Positions 1-4,756 of a stretch of 7,583 nt of DNA are shown here, in pieces. Both the position numbers and the translations under genes were made by a program. The notes under the pieces were generated by a model, which saw only the letters and a list, made by a program, of their open reading frames with translations, ran no database searches and was not told the DNA's origin. The DNA comes from Microcaldota archaeon (GTDB taxonomy: Archaea > Micrarchaeota > Micrarchaeia > Anstonellales > Bilamarchaeaceae): the NCBI GenBank assembly GCA_013331535.1, contig DUGF01000108.1:1-7583 (forward strand). The letters are read 5' to 3'. How positions within the stretch are numbered: the stretch's first letter is position 1; the number at the start of each line of letters is the position of its first letter.

Positions 1-1
1 A

Positions 2-316
2 TTTGCAAAACTCGCGGAAAAAGCTGAGAAAATAGTTTTGAGTGCAGAGAACGTTCTTGCAAACGGAGATTTGATCGGACTTGGTTCTCTGATGAACGAA
101 AATGAATTTCTTCTTGAAAAACTCGAAGTCGTATCCGCGGAAAATATAAAAATAATCAATTCCGCACGTGGTGCTGGAGCGCTTGGTGCAAAGATAACTG
201 GTGGTGGCGGAGGCGGCTGTTGCATTGCGCTTGCTAAGGACGAAAAGTATGCAGGGCAAATTCTTGCGGCTATAAAAAAAGAAGGGTTTGATGGGTTCGT
301 GACTACTGTTGGCTAA
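2..316 (+). CDS. mvk: Mevalonate kinase, C-terminal fragment (gene truncated by window edge)
   Basis: The frame is open from base 2 to a TAA at 314-316 and encodes about 104 C-terminal residues of a GHMP-superfamily kinase. The diagnostic part is the glycine-rich GHMP motif 3 near the end (GALGAKITGGGGGGCCIAL, at about bases 170-230), which packs against the ATP phosphates in this family. The preceding LMNENEFLLEKLEVVS stretch is typical of archaeal mevalonate kinases, which phosphorylate mevalonate at the 5-OH using ATP in the cytoplasm. Motif 3 alone could also fit galactokinase or another GHMP kinase; the assignment rests on overall resemblance and on the nearby MvaD and IPK genes. The N-terminal two thirds lie outside the window, so the start and the other motifs cannot be examined. 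Its stop overlaps the stop of the convergent endonuclease III gene by 4 nt. Confidence 0.88.
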   Translation, partial: FAKLAEKAEKIVLSAENVLANGDLIGLGSLMNENEFLLEKLEVVSAENIKIINSARGAGALGAKITGGGGGGCCIALAKDEKYAGQILAAIKKEGFDGFVTTVG

Positions 317-990
317 TGGTATTGGTTAATCATAGTTTGTCCATATTTGCAAATTTTCCTTATTTTACACTCATCGCATTTTGGTTTCCTTGGAATGCAG
401 ATTGTTTGTCCATACGCAACAAACGTGCGGTTGAAGTTGCGTTTAAATCGTTGCTGGACAATTTTAACGAGTTTTTGTTCAGTATCTTCTGGTCTTTTTG
501 TTTTTACTAGTCCGAGCCTGTTCGCGATTCGGTGAACGTGGACATCTACTCCAATCGTATTTTTTCCAAATGCACGTGCCAGAACTATATTTGCAGTCTT
601 TCTTCCAACTCCAGGAAGCGAAAGAAGCGCGTCAATCGTATCTGGCACTTTTCCATTGAATTCGTTAATTAATTTTTCCGCCATTTGTTTCAGGTATTTT
701 GCTTTCAACCTGTAAAATCCGATTCCATAAAGAATTTTCTCAATTTGTTTTTCGTTGAGCCGCAAAACGTCCCTAGGGCTGCCAACCGTGCGGAACAATT
801 CTTTCACTATCTGAATCGTTGTCTCGTCCTTTGTTCTTGCAGACAGCATAGTTGAAACGAGAATCCTGAACGGACTTGCCTTTCCCGCATCCTCAAACCT
901 GAAAACCGGCGCATTTCTCTTTCTTGCCTCGCGGTTCATTGTTTCGAGGGTATATCCGAAATCCCATCTGTTTGTCTTCAATCTGTTCAT
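313..990 (-). CDS. nth: Endonuclease III (DNA glycosylase/AP lyase, 4Fe-4S)
   Basis: The 225-residue product has the usual length for endonuclease III, which excises oxidised pyrimidines and nicks the abasic site in base excision repair. The helix-hairpin-helix is LPGVGRKTA at residues 125-133, with the catalytic lysine at K131. The catalytic aspartate is D149 in VDVHVHR, 18 residues later, the same spacing as K120 and D138 in the E. coli enzyme. The C-terminal 4Fe-4S ligands C198, C205, C208 and C214 have the family spacing C-x6-C-x2-C-x5-C. The N-terminal segment STMLSARTKDETT matches the helical region that contains the LSAQ-type motif. I take the ATG at 988-990; no Shine-Dalgarno is visible, and an A/T box about 26 nt upstream suggests a leaderless transcript. 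It is divergent from mvaD and convergent with mevalonate kinase. I see no functional link to the isoprenoid genes around it. Confidence 0.96.
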   Translation of the reverse strand: MNRLKTNRWDFGYTLETMNREARKRNAPVFRFEDAGKASPFRILVSTMLSARTKDETTIQIVKELFRTVGSPRDVLRLNEKQIEKILYGIGFYRLKAKYLKQMAEKLINEFNGKVPDTIDALLSLPGVGRKTANIVLARAFGKNTIGVDVHVHRIANRLGLVKTKRPEDTEQKLVKIVQQRFKRNFNRTFVAYGQTICIPRKPKCDECKIRKICKYGQTMINQYH

Positions 991-1010
991 ATTCCCGGAT
1001 TCAACGTTAG

Positions 1011-1020
1011 TTTATTATAT
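1011..1020. promoter_or_regulatory. Putative shared TATA-like box for nth (-) and mvaD (+)
   Basis: The 50-bp gap between the divergent starts at 990 and 1041 contains one clear A/T-rich box, TTTATTATAT (ATATAATAAA on the other strand). Its centre, 1015.5, is exactly midway, 25.5 nt from each start codon. That is the usual distance from an archaeal TATA box to the transcription start, so both genes would be leaderless. Neither start has a Shine-Dalgarno. The role is inferred from position and composition. Confidence 0.55.
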
Positions 1021-1040
1021 GTTTTCCGCATCTTTAAATC

Positions 1041-2048
1041 ATGGAAACAACGAAAAGCACTGCGGTTGCAAATTCAAACATCGCAGTAATCAAGTATTGG
1101 GGTAAGCGAGACGAGAGGCTGAATCTTCCTGCAAACAATAGCATTTCATTCACCATGGATGACCAGCTTCAGACGATGACTACGGTTGAGTTTGACGGGC
1201 ATCTTAAGCAGGACGTACTCGTTCTCAATGACCGTCCTGCAACTTCAAAAGAAACAGGGCGGGTAACTGCCTTTTTGGATATTGTCAGAAAGATGACTAA
1301 GATAAAAACTAAAGCCAAAGTCGTTTCAAAAAATTCCTTTCCGAAATCCGCTGGTTTGGCATCTTCGGCATCTGGATTTGCGGCATTAGCCGGTGCGGCA
1401 TCCCGGGCAGCTGGTCTAAATCTCTCGCTACGTGAATTATCTGTCCTTGCAAGATATGGAAGCGGTTCTGCATCACGTTCAATTTTCGGCGGTGCAGTGG
1501 AATGGTTAGCTGGAAAAAAGAAAGATGGAAGCGATTCTTATTCTGTTCAGCTATCTCCCCAAGAAGATTGGGCTAATCTGCGAAATGTAATCGGGGTTGT
1601 TTCCGAATCCGAAAAAAAGGTAAGTTCAGTTGAAGGTATGTGGCGGCTCAAAACATCAGCGCTATTTCAATCAAGACTCAAGACCATGGACGCAAGACTC
1701 AAAACCGTCCGTGCGGCCATAAAACGCAATACTTTCGAGGACGCGGTAATTCCGATTATGCAAGACAGCGACAACATGCACGCGGTAATGCTGGATTGTT
1801 GGCCTCCTGTGCGTTATCTGACAGATACGTCATTCGAAATAATGGAAAAGGTCCTCGAATTAAACGAATCTCATGGAAAACCTGTCGCAGCATACACGTT
1901 TGATGCAGGTCCAAATGCTCATGTTTATACCACTGAAAAATATGCACACGAAGTAGAAAGAATGCTAAAATACACTGATGGTGTCTTGAGAACATTAAAC
2001 TGTAAGATTGGAAAAGGAATACGGTTTGTGAACGAGGATTTGTTCTGA
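1041..2048 (+). CDS. mvaD: Diphosphomevalonate/phosphomevalonate decarboxylase (MvaD family)
   Basis: The 335-residue GHMP-superfamily enzyme performs ATP-dependent decarboxylation of (di)phosphomevalonate to an isopentenyl (di)phosphate. Visible motifs: KYWGKRD at residues 18-24 followed by LNLPANNSIS; the ATP loop PKSAGLASSASGFAAL at 101-116; GSGSASRS at 140-147; VSSVEGM at 194-200; DSDNMHA at 242-248; and AYTFDAGPNA at 284-293. The catalytic set known from yeast MDD (K18, R158, D302) appears as K18, R146 and D288. Retention of the Asp argues against the mevalonate-3-kinase relatives of Thermoplasma, which have lost it. Whether the substrate is the 5-diphosphate (classical route) or the 5-monophosphate (haloarchaeal and Roseiflexus type) cannot be decided by eye; the adjacent IPK gene would suit the monophosphate route. 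The ATG at 1041 fits the family N terminus and has no Shine-Dalgarno but a TATA-like box 25 nt upstream. Confidence 0.93.
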   Translation: METTKSTAVANSNIAVIKYWGKRDERLNLPANNSISFTMDDQLQTMTTVEFDGHLKQDVLVLNDRPATSKETGRVTAFLDIVRKMTKIKTKAKVVSKNSFPKSAGLASSASGFAALAGAASRAAGLNLSLRELSVLARYGSGSASRSIFGGAVEWLAGKKKDGSDSYSVQLSPQEDWANLRNVIGVVSESEKKVSSVEGMWRLKTSALFQSRLKTMDARLKTVRAAIKRNTFEDAVIPIMQDSDNMHAVMLDCWPPVRYLTDTSFEIMEKVLELNESHGKPVAAYTFDAGPNAHVYTTEKYAHEVERMLKYTDGVLRTLNCKIGKGIRFVNEDLF

Positions 2049-2090
2049 TGCATACAAAGGCATTTCATAAGTCTCTTTGATTCACAAATT

Positions 2091-2172
2091 GTGGGTCGGA
2101 TACCCCACTGCTTGCAGTTTTGTAATCGACGCATCGATTACGAAATGCTCGTGAACGGTTCGCCGTTCGCGA
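2091..2172. other. Stacked-hairpin region between convergent mvaD and IPK genes
   Basis: This occupies most of the 156-bp gap between the mvaD stop (2048) and the IPK stop (2205). Three consecutive potential hairpins are visible. The first is GTGGG/CCCAC (2091-2095 with 2104-2108, 8-nt loop). The second has arms 2114-2129 and 2134-2148, containing the perfect 8-bp core GTAATCGA/TCGATTAC around loop CGCA, extended by U-A, wobble and, after one bulged G, three more pairs. The third is a 10-bp stem 2149-2158 with 2163-2172 (TCGTGAACGG/CCGTTCGCGA, one G-U in RNA) around a UUCG loop. The second and third abut with no spacer and could stack. It may be a bidirectional 3'-end or stability element for the two convergent mRNAs, or a structured RNA; no known RNA family is recognised. 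Confidence 0.6.
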
Positions 2173-2192
2173 CATGGGGACTCTTCGGTCAC

Positions 2193-2206
2193 TTTGATTT
2201 CTTTTC
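2193..2206 (+). terminator. Possible T-rich terminator for mvaD
   Basis: The T-rich run TTTGATTTCTTTT lies about 20 nt after the hairpin cluster, at the edge of the convergent IPK gene. Archaeal transcription usually ends at U-rich tracts, so this is a reasonable end point for the mvaD transcript. The evidence is compositional only. Confidence 0.3.
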
Positions 2207-2960
2207 ACATCTTTATCTCAGTGCAAATCGTTTTCTTTCCCATTAAAATCGCTTCAAGTCGGTCTGGTTTGTTTCCATTGATTATGAATGCATGCGTTTT
2301 TGCTTTGACCATTTCGTTTATTTTTCCTTCCATGCCTCCGCTTACGTCCGGGGCTCCTGCTCCTTTAAGATGCTTTGCGATATCCTTCAGATTTTTACGG
2401 TCTATAAACGGAATAACCTTACTTTGAACAAGAACTCCATCAACATTGCTGCAATGGATCACCTTGTTTGCTCCTTTTCCGAGAATTGAGACAATCTGAT
2501 CCCCCGAACATACCGAACCACCGAGTGCATCGTCTAATACCATATCTCCATAAAGAACCGGAACAAATCCCTTCTTCAGGTATTGCACTATTACTTCCTT
2601 ATCAAATTTAACGATTTTTTTGTTTCGTTGCTTTATTATCGCAGCTGGGGGAAGAGAAACTGCAGGAACATCGTTTTTGATGAGCGCATCCACGACTATT
2701 TGAGAAAGATATGCGCATGCGGCATGTGTATCAGCAAATGCGAGTTTTTGCCTTGGAGTTTTTATCCCATCATTTATCCCATATGCTAATACCGGTGCAT
2801 GTCCAAAAGAGCCTGCCCCGTGAACAAGTACTATATCGGTTACGCCTTTTTTCCATACTGCGGCGATTGCCTGAGCCAATCTGTTAATATTAAGCTCGTC
2901 TGCTTCCATATATCCATGTTTTTTAGTGATGGTACTGCCACCTAATTTGACAATTTGCAT
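2205..2960 (-). CDS. ipk: Isopentenyl phosphate kinase (IPK)
   Basis: The 251-residue amino-acid-kinase-fold enzyme phosphorylates isopentenyl phosphate to isopentenyl diphosphate with ATP, the last step of the alternative mevalonate routes. Motifs in order: KLGGS (5-9) for nucleotide phosphate binding; HGAGSFGH (47-54), whose last His corresponds to the catalytic, substrate-phosphate-binding His of IPKs; YGDM (137-140); SGDQI (152-156); NVDG (172-175), where relatives usually have DVDG; DVSGGM (205-210); and ING (227-229). Length and motif order match archaeal IPKs rather than UMP kinase or carbamate kinase. The start at 2958-2960 gives the expected N terminus. AAAGGAG (2971-2977, minus strand) lies 10 nt upstream and may be a ribosome site, but a TATA-like box further upstream would also allow leaderless initiation, so the mode is unclear. 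It is convergent with mvaD and divergent from ubiX. Confidence 0.95.
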   Translation of the reverse strand: MQIVKLGGSTITKKHGYMEADELNINRLAQAIAAVWKKGVTDIVLVHGAGSFGHAPVLAYGINDGIKTPRQKLAFADTHAACAYLSQIVVDALIKNDVPAVSLPPAAIIKQRNKKIVKFDKEVIVQYLKKGFVPVLYGDMVLDDALGGSVCSGDQIVSILGKGANKVIHCSNVDGVLVQSKVIPFIDRKNLKDIAKHLKGAGAPDVSGGMEGKINEMVKAKTHAFIINGNKPDRLEAILMGKKTICTEIKM

Positions 2961-2970
2961 AATTAGTATA

Positions 2971-2977
2971 CTCCTTT
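2971..2977 (-). promoter_or_regulatory. Possible Shine-Dalgarno of IPK
   Basis: AAAGGAG on the minus strand sits 10 nt before the IPK ATG, slightly longer than the ideal spacing. It would be functional only if transcription starts upstream of about 2977, for example from the A/T box TAAATTTA at 3003-3010. If the palindromic box at 2982-2987 drives IPK, this motif would lie upstream of the mRNA. Confidence 0.4.
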
Positions 2978-2981
2978 ATGG

Positions 2982-2987
2982 TTTAAA
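2982..2987. promoter_or_regulatory. Putative shared palindromic TATA-like box for IPK (-) and ubiX (+)
   Basis: TTTAAA is a perfect palindrome. Its centre (2984.5) is 24.5 nt from the IPK start codon and 25.5 nt from the internal ubiX ATG at 3010, so one box could direct leaderless transcription both ways. It also decides the ubiX start, since a transcript beginning near 3010 would exclude the upstream ATG at 2995. The role is inferred from position. The AAAGGAG before IPK is a competing reading for that gene. Confidence 0.5.
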
Positions 2988-3009
2988 AGCTTGAATGCGG
3001 GTTAAATTT

Positions 3010-3558
3010 ATGCGATTTTTGATTGCGATTACTGGAGCATCAGGACTAATTTACGGCACACGGCTTGTTGAGATTTTGCGCAAACAAAGGCATAATGTCG
3101 CAGTGGTTGTGAGCAATGGTGCCGTGAAGGTTGCAAAGGCGGAAAATGCGGGCGGAAAACTTCCGAAATCAGATTTCGAAGAGAATAATTTATCCGCACC
3201 ATTCGCATCTGGTTCGTATGTATGCAAAAATCTTGATGCAATGATGATTTGTCCGTGCTCTCTTAAAACGCTTGGAGAAATTGCAAACGGGGTTGGAAGC
3301 AACCTTATTGCAAGAGCTGCGGAGGTTTGCTTAAAGGAAAGGCGCAAACTTGTTTTGGTAATCCGCGAGACGCCGTTATCGTATATTGCAATAAAAAACA
3401 TGGAAACTGTTACGCTTGCTGGCGCAGTTGTTTTGCCAGCGTGTCCGGGATTTTATGGGAAGCCGAAGACGATTAGCGACCTTGTTGATTTTGTTGTTGG
3501 AAAGGTGCTGGACCAGATTGGAGTGGAGAATAAGTTGTTTAAGAGGTGGAAAGAATGA
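3010..3558 (+). CDS. ubiX: Flavin prenyltransferase, UbiX/Pad1 family
   Basis: The product joins a dimethylallyl group to FMN, giving the prenylated flavin used by UbiD-family decarboxylases. From the ATG at 3010 it has 182 residues, normal for UbiX; an in-frame ATG at 2995 would add MRVKF. I prefer 3010 because MRFLIAITGASG gives the usual short lead to the flavin-binding GASG loop. Further motifs are MICPCSLKTLGEIANG, RAAEVCLKERRKLVL, RETPL and PGFYGKPKT, close to bacterial UbiX throughout. Aligned by spacing to Pseudomonas UbiX, R122, K129, R139, E140 and Y169 are all retained, while the position of R185 appears to be Lys (in VVGKVLD). No ubiD gene is in view. Next to mevalonate genes, the likely customer is anhydromevalonate-phosphate decarboxylase or a quinone-pathway UbiD. 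Its stop is 2 nt from the stop of the convergent membrane-protein gene. Confidence 0.95.
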   Translation: MRFLIAITGASGLIYGTRLVEILRKQRHNVAVVVSNGAVKVAKAENAGGKLPKSDFEENNLSAPFASGSYVCKNLDAMMICPCSLKTLGEIANGVGSNLIARAAEVCLKERRKLVLVIRETPLSYIAIKNMETVTLAGAVVLPACPGFYGKPKTISDLVDFVVGKVLDQIGVENKLFKRWKE

Positions 3559-3560
3559 CA

Positions 3561-4166
3561 TCATTCCGTGATTTTTCCGAATATTATTTCCTTTGCTGTT
3601 TCGAGAGCTTCTGATGCAGTTGGAGGCAAAATTTCTTTCAGCGGAACCCCTATAAAATCGGCAATTTGTTTAGCATCATTGTGAATTTTCTCTTGCTGAG
3701 GAGATAAGAAATCCATAATAATACTAGGGCTTACTTTGGCGAATTCAGTTGAAATTCTGCTGCCATCTACAATGAGGAAAGATAGGATATATTTATAGTA
3801 GAAACTATACATTTGCCTACCATGAATATTTCTATTTCTGTTTAAAACAGCTATTTTCGCAAAGCTAAGCTCCAGTTCCTTTATTGCGTTAATTTCAAAC
3901 TCCTCGAAATCCCTTTTCAAGATGCTCCATGTAGAAGTTGAACATTTTCCAGTACTTTTATCTATCACTGTTTTAATCCTTCTTGCTTTTGTTAAAGCAA
4001 TGGAACCTATAATGAGTAAGACTGCTCCAATAAAAACACCTATGGGGTGTCTGAAAAAATAGATTACTGATACGCCCAATAGCAGTAAGATTATCGCTTT
4101 AAAGAAATTAGGCCTATCATCGTCTTTCAGTACCATACGGGTTGGAGTTTCGAGTTGAATATTCAT
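3561..4166 (-). CDS. Membrane protein with two N-terminal helices and a soluble C-terminal domain, function unknown
   Basis: I do not recognise a named family. The 201-residue product starts with a short polar stretch of about 20 residues. Two hydrophobic helices follow at about residues 21-38 (FFKAIILLLLGVSVIYFF) and 41-58, separated by RH, so the pair forms a hairpin with both ends on the same side. A basic KARRIK follows at about 60-65, suggesting that side is the cytoplasm. The remaining roughly 135 residues are soluble. The order hydrophobic hairpin, then IDKSTGKCS...WSILKRDFEEFEINAIKELELS, resembles small membrane proteins whose soluble part has a PH-like beta fold, but this is only an impression. 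The C terminus (ADFIGVPLKEILPPTASEALETAKEI) is probably helical. The ATG at 4164-4166 lacks a Shine-Dalgarno and has an A/T box about 27 nt upstream. Confidence 0.8.
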   Translation of the reverse strand: MNIQLETPTRMVLKDDDRPNFFKAIILLLLGVSVIYFFRHPIGVFIGAVLLIIGSIALTKARRIKTVIDKSTGKCSTSTWSILKRDFEEFEINAIKELELSFAKIAVLNRNRNIHGRQMYSFYYKYILSFLIVDGSRISTEFAKVSPSIIMDFLSPQQEKIHNDAKQIADFIGVPLKEILPPTASEALETAKEIIFGKITE

Positions 4167-4187
4167 AACCGTTATTCACTACAAACA

Positions 4188-4198
4188 TTTAAAAAATT
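4188..4198. promoter_or_regulatory. Putative shared TATA-like box for the two membrane-protein genes
   Basis: TTTAAAAAATT is centred at 4193, 27 nt from the minus-strand start at 4166 and 29 nt from the plus-strand start at 4222. It is the most A/T-rich stretch of the 55-bp gap, and neither start has a convincing Shine-Dalgarno. The geometry matches the boxes at 1011-1020 and 2982-2987. The role is inferred. Confidence 0.45.
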
Positions 4199-4221
4199 AT
4201 AGCTAAGAAAGAATAGAACAT

Positions 4222-4752
4222 ATGGTAAACTTGGCCCCAAAGCAATTGTTGCTCAGTCTTTTCTTTGCCATACTCGGCACTCTTTTTCTTGTTTTTCCGT
4301 TTTCCATATTTTTTGGTTTCACCTCGTTTAAGTCAGAGAATATTGTCGAAATGGTTCTAGCATGGGGCTCGCTTCTTATTGCATTTATTACGGTTGTCTT
4401 CGATGCATATAAAATGCCCGAAAAGATAAATTGGCAGTATATTATTGAACTTGTTAAGTCTAATCTCATAACTGTGGCGATTATAGACTTGATATTTTTA
4501 TCTCAGTTATCTAAGATAATGGGCCCGAATGCGTTTTCATTTTTTGATGGAACGGCAAATACCTTCGTTTTCTCTGTTGTACTTATTTTTGTCTTTTTAT
4601 TTCAATTTGTTTTAGCAGTTATAGCGATCACGCCATTCGTGACGATAGCTATACTATCATCTTCATATACATTTTCACTTGCATTCATACAGCTAGGGTT
4701 AAAGGAAACGCAAGAATCGCATCGTCATGAAAATCCATATTATAAGTATTAA
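4222..4752 (+). CDS. Multi-pass membrane protein, function unknown
   Basis: The 176-residue product is highly hydrophobic and not recognised. Likely membrane segments are at about residues 9-32, 43-62, 77-97, 113-133 and possibly 134-157; the last two run together, so four or five passes are possible. A charged loop (DAYKMPEKINWQ, about 61-72) follows the second segment. The polar tail ends in KETQESHRHENPYYKY, rich in His, Glu and Tyr. There is no signal peptide cleavage site and no catalytic motif. It shares a divergent gap with the other membrane protein, which hints at, but does not prove, a joint role. Its stop lies 4 nt from the convergent serpin stop. It could be a small integral membrane component of a transporter or just a lineage-specific protein; no function is proposed. 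Confidence 0.75.
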   Translation: MVNLAPKQLLLSLFFAILGTLFLVFPFSIFFGFTSFKSENIVEMVLAWGSLLIAFITVVFDAYKMPEKINWQYIIELVKSNLITVAIIDLIFLSQLSKIMGPNAFSFFDGTANTFVFSVVLIFVFLFQFVLAVIAITPFVTIAILSSSYTFSLAFIQLGLKETQESHRHENPYYKY

Positions 4753-4756
4753 ATCT

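Noticed and set aside
1673..1706. Near-repeat of CAAGACTCAAGACC within mvaD
   Set aside because: It encodes RLKT twice within one helix of the MvaD protein; it is short, has only two copies and is explained by coding sequence.
1041..2048. Mevalonate-3-kinase as the function of the MvaD homologue
   Set aside because: The Lys, Arg and Asp catalytic residues of decarboxylases are all in place, whereas the Thermoplasma 3-kinases have replaced them.
2091..2180. Possible tRNA, because of a GGTTCG that resembles a T-arm
   Set aside because: The UUCG forms a 4-nt loop in a 10-bp stem rather than a 7-nt T-loop in a 5-bp stem, there is no matching acceptor stem, and no anticodon arm of normal size.
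2995..3009. Upstream ATG for ubiX adding MRVKF
   Set aside because: Possible, but the internal ATG gives the usual short UbiX N terminus and sits about 25 nt from a TATA-like box; no Shine-Dalgarno supports the upstream one.
3051..3401. 116-codon minus-strand open frame inside ubiX
   Set aside because: It is antisense to the conserved UbiX frame and shows no protein features; it is a shadow frame.
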